From positions 2,641,001-2,705,000 of the forward strand of contig CALNXK010000003.1 in NCBI GenBank assembly GCA_942486035.1: DNA of 64,000 nucleotides, in the 5' to 3' direction. Positions 1-10,600 of the stretch are shown here, one piece after another. Origin of the DNA: Porites lobata. Taxonomy: Eukaryota; Cnidaria; Anthozoa; Scleractinia; Poritidae. Made by a program: the position numbers and the translations under genes. The notes beneath the pieces are model-generated. The model made no database searches, was not told the DNA's origin, and saw only the letters and a program-made list of their open reading frames with translations. How positions within the stretch are numbered: the stretch's first letter is position 1; every line of letters starts with the position of its first letter.

Positions 1-6
1 ATAATA

Positions 7-37
7 CAGTAAAAACCCGGGAGTAAGAACTTGGTTT
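7..37 (+). mobile_element. Truncated left end of a CAG...CTG (TA target) element
   Basis: The stretch begins TA-CAGTAAAAACCCG and then continues with an AGTAAGAACTT-like run. This matches the left terminus of the complete element at 42779-43917. Only about 30 bases remain before the TTAA-flanked element at 42-463 starts. No matching right end is seen nearby, so it is a relic cut by a later insertion or deletion. Confidence 0.5.
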
Positions 38-41
38 TTAA

Positions 42-463
42 AGGGAACCTCCACTCTTACTACAGAATAAGTTTAAATCAAATAAAATTATGTTGATAAA
101 CAAATTTGTTCGAAATTTGTCTTAAAAAAAGTGTTTATATCAGGAAAAGTGAATTTTAAAATCGCTTATTTTCACTTTCAAATTTCGCGGGCGCCACCAT
201 CTTGAATAATAATTGTGACGTGTTACGGTTGCTCTATTGTTCTGACACAAAGAGCTTTTGTTTAATAACAATAGGGCAACCATTACACGTCACAATTATT
301 CAAGATGGCGACGCCCGCAAAATTTGAAAACAAAAATAGGCGAATCTAAAAGTTATTTCTTTCGGATACAAACGCTTTCTTTAAAAATATTTTAGATTGA
401 CTTGACTGTAACAGTTATTTCCTGTGATTTAAAGTTATCTTTTTGTTGAAGTGGAGGTTCCCT
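42..463. mobile_element. piggyBac-like foldback MITE with TTAA target duplication
   Basis: The ends are AGGGAACCTCCAC and its reverse complement GTGGAGGTTCCCT, and both are flanked by TTAA (38-41 and 464-467). Precise TTAA duplication is the hallmark of piggyBac transposases. The centre holds a second long inverted repeat (arms about 175-239 and 270-331) that forms a near-perfect hairpin. There is no transposase, so it is non-autonomous. The superfamily call rests on the TTAA only. Confidence 0.7.
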
Positions 464-467
464 TTAA

Positions 468-680
468 GGCCCCGTCCACATATACCCGGATCTGGATTAA
501 TCCGCAACTTTTTTATTGGGAATTCGGATTCCGTCCACACGTATCTGGTGAATCCAGCATACGAATCTGAAACTTTTTTAATCCGTTCTCCAGAGTTGAA
601 ATTTATGAATACGCCATGGATCTGAAATCATGTAGACGTTAAATCTGGACATTTTTTTATCCGATGACGTAACAAGATGG
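468..680. repeat. Degenerate GGCCCCGTCCACA-type repeat
   Basis: The stretch starts GGCCCCGTCCACATA and repeats related words (CCGTCCACACGTATCTGG, GAATCC, GGATCTG) up to a GATGACGT. It looks like an old hAT-type MITE, but no clean right terminus was found. It carries no coding evidence. Confidence 0.35.
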
Positions 681-1206
681 AGCCCAGTTCTTAACTAGGA
701 ATATTCCTGCACAATGTTATAACTTCTTTAATTCTTGGAATTTTTTTAAGAATTATAACGTGTGCAGTTAAAGCCAGCCATGATTACTGTACACTTCAAT
801 TATGCCGAATAGCAGCTCAACATTCTAAGGCTTCTTTTCATGTTGGACCATTTCCGACTAGTCAAAAAATAACCGGCCAAGCAAACTTTAGCTCGTTCTT
901 GAGGGCTCGCTTTTGAACTCGTCAAAATGATGAAAACTAGCAAACAGCTTACTGGCTTGCAAAAGCCAGTAAGTGGGATCATCTTATCTCTATTCTCTGA
1001 ATTTATTGATAACTGCAAGCAGATAATTTTACTTTTTTGGGTTATTTACAGAAGTAATGTGAATAAATTTAATTTTCCAGTTATTTATTTGAAAAACATG
1101 CACTCAGTTGACCAGTCAAAAGGATGGGCCAACAGAATTAGTTTGTCCGGACAAATGGTCATCTTCTTTGCACATTGACCAGCAGCTATTTTGAGCCCTG
1201 ACTTAC

Positions 1207-3680
1207 GTAAAATCCTGCAGGATAACTCTGGCAGGCATAAAAGGAATTTCAACATTTTGCTTCTGGTTGTTCTCCCAGTCCAAAATATTTTCAACATCTT
1301 TTGACTTCACTTGAAAACCATCACAGTTACGAACAGCAGATTCCAGTAGCACCCTGATTGAGAATGGCAGACGACCTAAAGAAGTGAAGTACAAAATACC
1401 TTTGTTCAATACACTGTCAACATATTTACACTACAGTATAAAGTTCAGGGACTATTCAAAATGCAAGGATGAAGTTTTTATGTCCTTTACATGGACGAGA
1501 TGGAACTTCATTTTTGTGAGACTGTACTAGATGAAAGAAGGACCAACGAATCTCAAGAAAATTTAAAAAACATATCAACCAATCAGGACCAACTTGACAG
1601 CCACTAGATATAAAACTTAGCAGCCAGAGGCAAATGAACAAAGTGACATTTGCAAATAAATTCTTGAAAGATTCTTCCCTTTAACCCTTTACACCCCAAT
1701 AGTGTCCAAAATCAATTTTCTCCTAACAATATCCATAGATTGTCAAGAGCAAAGTCTATGAGAATTAATAAAATAATCACCAAGAGAAAAATCTTTAGTC
1801 TTTTATCAAATTCTCTCAACCAATTCTTTAAGGAAATGTATGGAGATCAGTTTGGAGAATTTGTATGTGGATATTGGGGCTTAATGGGCTAACTCAAAGA
1901 GCTCGAATACCACAAAGCATTTCCAACAGGTTTTTCTATAAGCTTAGAACTTTAACCCTTAGCCCTCCAAAACTTAAAAATAAATAAAAAAATAAATATA
2001 CCGTTTATTTGCCACATTGCAGAATTAACTGAATTAAAGGGTTATAACTTAACACTACTACTACTATAGAAACAATAAAAATGTCTTAAATAACTATTTA
2101 CACATTCACACATTTACTAGTCAATGAAATAAAGGAACCTGAACTCTGGGTCCGGCAACATCTCCTATCAGCATAAACAATATATTTTCTATTGTTGTAA
2201 TCTGTGCCTAAGTTGTTCAAAGGAGATTTTTGGGACAGATTTCTAGGTTGCAAAAGGTCAATTTATACAGGGATAAGTCCTGTAAGTAGCAAATGACAAG
2301 GAAATGGAGTGAAATAAGTTAAGCTCCTTTTAGGTTTTGTTAAGCTTTCAATTGGTTTCAATGAAATTCTCAACACTTTGTTTCTGTAATACATTATCTC
2401 TGAACATGCCTCTTCCTTTCCCTACAATTTGAATATCATTATAATCTGGCATTGCTCGGTCAAAAAGATACGTTATTTGTGTTTAAAGCGTGAAGCCACA
2501 AAATAGATTCTTACACTTCCCTTCTTACAGCCTGTGTAAGATTATATGAAAGGAGGAAAGGTAAGCAGATGCTAGGAACTAAGGTTTCAAATTAAAAAGA
2601 GGGTAAGTAGATCCTTGATTATTTAGAGAGGAAGTGGATACAAATGATATGTTCTTTGAATTTCAAGTGTGATGCCCCAAAATGAATTTTTAAACTTTAA
2701 CCTCCCTAACAATGTGCGTAAAGATATGTGAACCTTGAAGGAGGAAATGTAACCTGATGAAAGGACTATTAACGGTTTAAAATTAAGAAGGTAAGTAGAT
2801 CAGTGGAAGTGGCTACTCATCTTGTTTGTTAGGATGTGTTATAAGGAGGTATCCATTGACTTTTTCAAACAAAGCCAATATCAGAAATGACTGTCACAGG
2901 ACGTGACGTGACATGAGTAAGCATCTTAAAACATGATGCCTGTGAGTGAAACATTTACTTACTTAAAATCCCATTTTTGTGAAAAATTAAATATATCAAT
3001 CGAATCGATATTTAGATAAGTAAATAGGTGTACAGACCAAGGGAATGGAATGTTTATAAATAAGCCAAATCAGTTTACATTATAAAGCTTACGTGTACGC
3101 CATGGATGAGGGTCATAGTACAAAGCTCGATCGCATAAATTTAGGCCCGCAGTAAGCTTCATAATAAAGGGATCGGAGTTTAATTCCTTTGGCATTACAA
3201 GAGAGTGAATGGGAACGACTTGTATTAATACTATTGGATATAAGAAATCAATAACCCCAAAAAGATAAAATCATTTTGTACCAAGACCTTCTCAACAAGA
3301 GAAAGGCGGCCACCGGCCTCCCCGCGATCAACTTTTTAATATATACACCTTGGATAACCTGCTCGTAAGAGAAGTTCACTCCTGTTTCAGGTTTCCCCCA
3401 GCTGGATATTTCACTTATGATTTTCTTAATGTACCTTTAGCTTACATTTTTGCTTCGACTGTTCTGACTTTTACATGCAAGCTTAAGTTGAGTCTTATTA
3501 ACGTACCATATCGTTCTTCGTTTAGGCTGGATACGTCAAAATAACGGCATTCTCCGGTCTTCAGGGGAAGAGACTTTATGCGAGAGGTGTACTGGCTCTT
3601 TCCTGTAAGAGAAATAAAACTTAAAAACTGGAAAACGAGAAACAACGTGAGGAGCAACACGTCGACGTACCTGTCGCCAT
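1207..3680 (-). CDS. ACO1: Cytosolic aconitase / iron-regulatory protein 1, N-terminal exons (partial)
   Basis: Three coding exons are joined by GT-AG introns in consistent phase: 3671-3680 (ATGGCGACAG), 3507-3602 and 1207-1375; the gene continues off the left edge. The product begins MATGKSQYTSR, then YFDVSSLNEERYG joined to RLPFSIRVLLESAVRNCDGF, and ends near PARVILQDFT. This order and wording is the conserved N-terminus of cytosolic aconitase/IRP1. That protein holds a 4Fe-4S cluster and isomerises citrate to isocitrate; without the cluster it binds iron-responsive elements in mRNAs. The cluster cysteines lie in exons outside the window. The start was chosen because only ATG at 3680 (context AAGATGG) gives a phase matching exon 2. 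Intron 1 is 68 nt and intron 2 is 2131 nt. The family is certain; ACO1/IRP1 rather than mitochondrial aconitase is strongly indicated by the RYGRLPFSIRVLLE block. Confidence 0.88.
1680..1893. mobile_element. Foldback element, TTAACCCTTTACACCCC family, copy 1 (in ACO1 intron 2)
   Basis: The left end reads TTAACCCTTTACACCCCAAT and the right end ATTGGGGCTTAATGGGCTAA, which are imperfect inverted repeats. The interior (GGAGAAT, AGTCTTTTATCAAATTCTCTCAACC) recurs in opposite orientation at 4713-4921 and in part at 32770-32940. No protein is encoded. Confidence 0.55.
2476..2812. repeat. Two diverged tandem copies of a ~170 bp unit
   Basis: Two consecutive blocks, about 2476-2630 and 2650-2812, share an ordered set of words: GTGAxGCC, ACTT...CCCT, GTGxGTAA, GGAGGAAA, GGTTT...AAATTAA and GGTAAGTAGATC. 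The copies are quite diverged, so this is an old duplication. It lies inside the large ACO1 intron and has no coding sign. Confidence 0.45.
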
Positions 3681-4180
3681 CTTGAAATGGATTGCCTAAC
3701 ATTGAATGAACATGTGACATTTCACGTAATCGCGCGCAAAGCATCAATGGTCACGGTCTGGTTCTTCATTCATCAGCTTTTTTAGTAATTTTACGATAAT
3801 TGAGGATTTTTTCCTTTGGCTAGAGATTTTGTTAATCCTGTTTATTGCCCTGAAATAAGACGTCTACTTGCTTAGCCTTTTGAAATGCATAGCTCCTGTT
3901 ACAGCTTTTGTTACAGCTTATGTTAAGATCAAGCGGCACAAGCTGAAAAAGATTCAAGACATTCAAGGAATTCAAGGGTAGTTTCAGTAGAGGTCAGTTC
4001 TTACTTGAATCATTAGCTGACTTAGTATGTACTCAGTATTTCTTGAGTTTCTACCAACACTATACCCAACCAATATATCAGCGGCATACATTGTATCAGC
4101 TGAACAGACTGAAAAGAGTGGAAAAATTCTGAAAAATTACATCGCTTCAAATCACAGTCCTTGTAAACTGCAGAATACCC

Positions 4181-4629
4181 CCGGGGGGGGGCACTTGAGT
4201 ATTTTTTGGGTGGGTATGTGCCGCCCGGGACTCCAGATTGGCACCCCGTTCTAAAAAAAAATTCCCCCAAAATTGATACACTATTCCAGAAATGGGCCAA
4301 TTTTCTATACCCCGTTCTAGGATTCGCCCTAAAACTGATACCCCGTTCTAGAAATGGGCCAATTTCTTATACTCCGTTCTAGGGTGCAACAAGAGTATAA
4401 CAGTTTGCTTCAGTAACGCATTGAACCGTCTTTTTAAAAGAAATCTGTCCTTGAATAATTTCAAATGGCTGCTTACAAAACTGGAGCTTTCATGCGTTCG
4501 AAATATTATACCCCGTTCTAGAAAATGCCTCTGAAATGGATACCCCTTTCTAAACCAGGAGCTTTAAAATCACGACCCCGTTGGGCGGCACATACCCATA
4601 TAGGTAATGTATGGGAGTACCCCCCCAGG
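4181..4629. mobile_element. G/C-run MITE with 9-bp target duplication, copy 1
   Basis: The left terminus is CC followed by a G run and CACTTG; the right terminus is GGGAGTACCCCCCCAGG, an imperfect inverted repeat. Further in, GGGTATGTGCCGCCC and GGGCGGCACATACCC mirror each other. The 9-bp sequence AGAATACCC flanks both sides (4172-4180 and 4630-4638). The interior is full of degenerate ATACCCCGTTCTAG repeats. A 9-bp duplication fits Mutator-like (MULE) transposition. No transposase is present. Confidence 0.65.
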
Positions 4630-4712
4630 AGAATACCCTCCAACCTTAAAGCAACCCCTATCCACTCATTCACCCTTTCACTATGTATTCTCCTATCCAC
4701 TTCAATATAAAC

Positions 4713-4921
4713 TTAATCCTTAATGCCCCAACATCCATATGCAAATTCTTCAAACTCATGTCCATACATTTTTTAGGATGTGTTGAGAGAATTTGATAAA
4801 AGAACAAGGTATTTTCTCTTTGGTGATCATTTTATTAATTCTCCGAAACTAATTTCTTGACATTCCATGGGTATCATTAGGAGGAATTTGTTGTTGGTCA
4901 CCATTGGGACTTAAAGGTTTA
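4713..4921. mobile_element. Foldback element, TTAACCCTTTACACCCC family, copy 2 (inverted)
   Basis: This stretch reads TTAATGCCCCAACATCCA at the left and CCATTGGGACTTAAAGGTTTAA at the right. It matches the reverse complement of the 1680-1893 copy through the middle (TTGAGAGAATTTGATAAAAG). It is diverged and non-coding. Confidence 0.5.
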
Positions 4922-6831
4922 AGACAGCATATAAATCTTATAGCATGTCTATTTGTTGTTATTAAAGCCAGCCACTGAAGGTAGAAAAGTGCATAAAAAG
5001 GATAAGTGCATATCCACATATCCAGCTCTTTCAGGGATACTGCTTCAAAGTGACAGGGTATTCTGCAGTTACTCCATCCATTTCTAAAGCTTCCCTAATG
5101 GTATATGCAGCAAACCATTCATTTGATTACCGGTTTTACCATGTAAATGTTAGGCACCCCTAAGCCAGTATCCATAATCAGTGATTATTAATCAGGCTAT
5201 GACTAAGGGCTAGGCCAGGACCTGGATGTTTCCCCTGCATTTCCTCCTATGCACATGTGGTTGATGAAATGTGAAATTAGGCAATTTATGTCATAGTTGT
5301 GCAGTGACATCAAAGAAATGTACAGAAAAGTGCACTGCACATGCAAAGTTGTTGTTTTGCTAGTCTTAACCTTTTGCATTTTAGTTCTCACTGCCATCAC
5401 CATAGCGCTATTAGAGTATTCAAACAACTCAACATCTTTAGAATAGTACTGGCTCTCTCTCTGATTAATCAATTTCAGTAGATCAGCAAGGAGGAAGCGA
5501 GCACACTTATCAACATGAGTGCCATAGTTGCAGGACCATGAACTGCTGAGATCCAGAAATTTCGCCGCCAGGGCAATGGGATGTAACGACTTCTCCTCCC
5601 TATTCTCTATTGCATTTTACTGAAAGTGAGTACTACTTACCCAGTACTCACTTGAAGTCTTTGCGACAACTCTACATGATAGAAATACCAAACTGCAAGT
5701 GATATTCTGCATGTATAATAAAGAAATTAATGTGACCTGCACTTGACACTTAACAGAGCTGGGGAGATGAAAAAAGCATATCTCTGTATAATTTTTTATT
5801 TTTTGCTCCCTGTAAACAATGCATTCAGTATGTTCTAAGCATCAAAATGGAATTTTATTTTAGTATAATTTCAAATGTATTATTCTAATGCATAAGCAAC
5901 ACATTATCTCTTACTTTCTATTCCTAACAACACCAGAAATATGTTTTCTCAAAAGACTATTATTAACTTAGGTTTCCTGGAATTATACTAACTTCTTAAA
6001 ACTATTAAGAAAGTTTACATCTAGTTTAAATTATGTAACACTAGAAACTGACATGTGAATATTTGTTTGATACTGTTAAAAGGTGAAAGTTTACCATAGA
6101 AATGAGTTTTTCTTTAAATAACAGTGCATATTCTGACTGTGTTTTTCTTTGTATTTGTGGAAAAGGTTCAATGAAAATTATGAAAATTTCTGCAATTATG
6201 GCATTGGTTACCATAGTCCAAAAAAACAAGATGAAAAATAGTCCCTAGCCTGCAAACAAAGACGTATTTCATGCTGTCCTTTCTCTCCACCTAGTCGACC
6301 AGTAATACGTCTACATTCGCAGCCTTAATACCCCCATTACTAAAACCCAGCCTGTTAGTGTAAATAAGTGGTGAAATATAAGCATCATTGTGCTCTCATA
6401 TGACTCAATATGACTCATACAATCCTGATAACATTGTCTTGGATTGTGTCATTTACAATCTACAATCCCAGACAAAACTACTCGAGAAAGTTTTCCCCAT
6501 CATGCCCACTTTCCTAAAAGTATGCAACAAAACTATTTCCAAAACGACACCTTTGCAGAAAGAAAACCCCTTCCCCCAATTCAATGTTGCTTCCTACAAA
6601 TTCCCAGGGATCAGGCTTTCTTTTAAATACACAACAACATTGCTTTCAGGGGAAGGGGGAGAAAGAAGAAACGGTACAGCTACAATGTTTAGAAAAATGC
6701 TGTCCAAGTATACAATTTTCTCAACAGTTTTGTCCAAGATTGTAGGTCAAAATTCTTCTATGTATGTTGATCAACCCTTATTGCAACTTTTTCTTCCCAT
6801 TATATAGAAAAGGATGTTAAATCAGATGAAT

Positions 6832-6951
6832 TACGGTTTCTGGGAAACTTCCCACCTACCCCTTCCCTAAGTCAACGTTAACACTTACCTCTCACTTAGG
6901 GCAAAATGTTGGGTTAGGGGAGGGGTATGTGGGCAGTTTACCAGAAACCTA
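6832..6951. mobile_element. Small foldback element with GGTTTCTGG ends
   Basis: The ends are GGTTTCTGGGAAACTTCCC and its mirror GGGCAGTTTACCAGAAACC, with an imperfect palindrome across about 120 bp (CACCTACCCCTTCCC against GGGGAGGGGTATGTG). It is a typical hairpin MITE without coding capacity. No clear target duplication was identified. Confidence 0.55.
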
Positions 6952-7661
6952 TATTGATCCATTAAATCCTTAAACATTTATCAGATACTAAACTTTTTTC
7001 TTGTAGAACCTTCTCTCAAATCCATAGCTAACAGAGTTTACTTTTCCATCTTTGTGTATCACAGAAAAAGAAGACTCTGCTAGCAGGGAAGCCCTCTTCC
7101 AGACTTGCCAAGTCTTGCGACTTTGTCATGAGTCTCACAATTAAGCTATCTTATACCCTCAAGTTGGCAACTGATTTCTCACATTTTCTTGAAAAGTGAG
7201 GCTCTAAAAAAAATTGGAGTTCTCGGGGTTTGTTTCCAAGTTTGATACTGATAGATAGCCAGCTCAATCCAAAGAAAACCTTTAGCGGTTGCGTTTGATT
7301 ACATTTTCTCAGCCTACCATGACTTGCCACTGTCACCAAATGTGCAGACTTACTGTTTCTCTTTTTCAAGATGACTGCCAACAATTTCAACATAGAAGTT
7401 ACAAAACCTAAATCGTAAAAGTCAACATGATGTTTACTGCTGCAGCTTTAAAGTGTTATATGACTTCCAATACCCATAATCCCCACGGGAAGTCCTTCCT
7501 TTAGGAGATTTAGAACATCTCACGACTTTTCACCCATTTCTCACTACTTTTCCCAGCTCTAGGTTCAGGATCTCACATTTTTTGCCTTTTGGGGGTTGGC
7601 AAGTCTGCCTCTTCTGCAGCTATGCATAAAAAGTCTAAGTCCACACTCGTGATATTTCTAC

Positions 7662-10600
7662 TCAAACAACATTTTCATCGTTGTCATCGTCAGGCTCTGC
7701 AGCATTTTTCTCAATGATCCTGTACTCTCCATCACCGTGCTTGCCCATTCCCATCAGAGCATGATCTGCTTCTGCTGCATTCCTCTTTTCTTTGCTTTTT
7801 TTCTTCCAGCATATGACAGCAATGACGATTCCAACTACTAGCAGAACGGCAAAAACAATGCCAAGATATGCACCCCATGGCCACTTGTCATGCTTTGATG
7901 TTATTGCAGCAATATCTGGTGTACTAGCAGCACTTGTGGAAGTTTCAGTTGGAAGAAGTGCGTTCAATAAACAGCCGTAGACTTCCACACGCATAAAAAT
8001 GTGCTTATTCCAGCTCTGAGGTAGAAATCTGATGAACCGAGAAGTGACTGTATGTGCTAGAGTATTTCGTACCACAGTATTGGCGTCATAGTTTCCATTG
8101 AAAACCTAGAAAATGTCAAACAGCAACTTCAGTTTGGCTTGTGCAGGGCTATCATTAACGGCCATGGGCCTGGGATTTCCTCCAGCTCCTATGCAGATGA
8201 CCCCAGTGGCTACTTTCATAAAAAATAGTTATTATTTTTATTATTTTTAATTATTTATGTTTTCTAGTTTTTATTATTGACAGCAGAAGAACCCTAGTCA
8301 GGGGCTGTTATGATAAAGTACATATGTGCGTTGTATGTAGGTTAGGTTAACTGTCACACAGTAACACAATCCCTCAACCCTTATCGCAAATATTTATATA
8401 CCTTATAGTTCAATTTGAAGACTACGAGTAGTCCCCCTTTTCTCGCGTGGGTTGATTTTCAAGCGCACTCGTGTTTTGCTCGCTCTACTATCCCTGAGGA
8501 AAAATGGGGGACTACTCGTAGTCTATTCAATTTGTTTATATTTTGCATAGCAACGGAGTTAAATGCTTATAACCACCAATTTTGACATGTACGGATCATT
8601 CGTTAAGTTTCATGATGAGCGTGGTCATCTTTTGACCATGTGCAAAACAGATCTGTAGAAATAAACGAATGGTACCTTCTGAAATCTGGTCTACATTCAA
8701 GGAATATGTATGTAGGTGTGTATGTAAAATGAAAGGGTACTTAAATGTTGCTTACCTTTGTTGTGTCATTTTCGGTATACTCTTTCCAATTTTTTCCATT
8801 ATCACTTAGGCTAAGTTTGTATTCTTTAACGTAAACATCTAACATTCCTTTAACATTTGATTTCCCTTGGGTAGCAACAGCTGTAATATTGATCGCTCTC
8901 TTGAAATCAATCTGTAGATATTCAGTCATTCTATTGTATGCAGCGTACCAGCCACGCCCACCTTTCAAATTCAGCCGTCCTTCGTAGGGTTCATAATGCT
9001 TTAAGAATGTTGACGCCATGATTTGCTCATTCTTTATTTTACCACTTTCCATTCCAAGAGGTTGGGAACAGTCCTGTTGGAGAATACTTAGTGAATCTGA
9101 GTTAACTGACAAGTTTCCGACTTTACCACTTCGAGCAGCAACCTGGAGAGCTTTTCCAGGTACATAGTCCACTTTGTCATTAAAGTACAGTTCAAATTCG
9201 GCAACAACGCTACCCTTTGTTAGAGCAGTTACTGCGACACCTTCAAATGACGGATCTTTGTGTAACTCAAATTTGATGGCATCTTCAATCTTGGTCTTTG
9301 TCTCATAATACTTAGCACTTTCAGTGTCCGTGAGTTCTTCACTCCAAGAGAGCGATGTGAATTTGACAGACATCTTGACGACTTCAGCACTTCCCTTTCC
9401 ATCACTTGTGATACATTCCCTGGAATCCTTAGCTCCTTCATGTGTGGTACTTTTACCATCAGGACACTGTTTACAATGGTCTTGCCCCAGCTGATCTTGG
9501 TACTGTCCTTGGGGACACTTTTTACATTGAGAAACACTTTTATCCAAGAACCATCCCTCCTCACAACTGACAAAACAGCTGGAAACATCAGACTGGCCTG
9601 TTGCACTTGTGATTTTATTTGGTCCACATGGCTTGCACTCTGTGGCATTGTACTCTTTCACATCCTGGTATGTGTTCTTTGGACAGTCAAAACAGTTTGA
9701 GTCATTAAGATACTGTCCTTTCCCACAAAAGACAACAGTGCAGGAGGACATATTCTTCTGTCCTTCACTTGCGGTACTTTTACCATCAGGACACGGTTTG
9801 CAGTGGCCTTGTCCTGACTGATCTTGGTACTGTCCTACAGGACACTTTTTACACTGAGAAACACTTTTATCCAAGAACCATCCTTCCTCACAACTGACAA
9901 AACAGCTAGAAACATCAGACTGTCCTGTTGCATTTGTGATTTTATGTGGTCCACATGGCTTGCACTCTGTGGCATTGTGCTCTTTCATATCCTGGTATGT
10001 GTTCTTCGGACAATCAAAACAGTTTGAGTCATTAAGATACTGTCCTTTCCCACAAAAGACAATAGTGCAGGAGAACATATTCTTCTGTCCTTCACTTGCA
10101 GTACTTTTACCATCAGGACACTGTTTGCAGTGGTCTTGTCCTGACTGATCTTGGTACTGTCCTACAGGACACTTTTTACACTGAGAAACACTTTTATCCA
10201 AGAACCATCCTTCCTCACAACTGACAAAACAGCTAGAAACATCAGACTGTCCTGTTGCATTTGTGATTTTATTTGGTCCGCATGGCTTGCACTCTGTGGC
10301 ATTGTGCTCTTTCATATCCTGGAATGTGTTCTTCGGACAATCAAAACAGTTTGAGTCATTAAGAAACTTCCCCAGGCCACAGACCTTGACACAGTCTGAT
10401 ATAGTCTTTGAACTCATTTCAAGAGTTGTTGTCCCACTAGCGCAATCTTTGCAGCTGTCTTTGTTCACTTCATCTTGGTATTTTCCCATTGGACAAGAAG
10501 TGCACATCGTCGCAGTTGAGTTATAAAACTCACCAGGTAAACAGTGGTAACATTCACTGACTGCTTTGCTGCCGACACTCCTGGTGGTTTTCCCCATTTC

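Larger units (their letters stand above)
3703..7661. other. Intergenic region between ACO1 and the receptor-like gene
   Basis: Nearly 4 kb separates the ACO1 start from the receptor-like gene's last exon. The ACO1 promoter should lie just right of 3703, but I see no convincing TATA box. The rest holds the elements listed at 4181-4629, 4713-4921 and 6832-6951 and AT-rich filler. The longest open frame (6388-6807, plus) has no recognisable domain and biased, repeat-like composition; I do not call it a gene. Confidence 0.5.

Noticed and set aside
3671..3747. Alternative ACO1 start at ATG 3702 or further upstream
   Set aside because: It looks like the vertebrate NPF start, but splicing to exon 2 would be out of frame and hit a stop; ATG 3680 is in phase.
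6388..6807. 139-codon open frame
   Set aside because: No domain, no splice context, no biased codon pattern that I can see; most likely chance.
9400..10380. CRISPR-like regular repeats
   Set aside because: The spacing is regular but the units are contiguous 327-bp coding repeats with no spacers, and the DNA is eukaryotic.
9440..10526. Series of plus-strand open frames at 327-bp spacing
   Set aside because: They are antisense shadows of the triplicated 327-bp unit of the receptor-like gene; spacing and sequence follow the minus-strand coding repeats.
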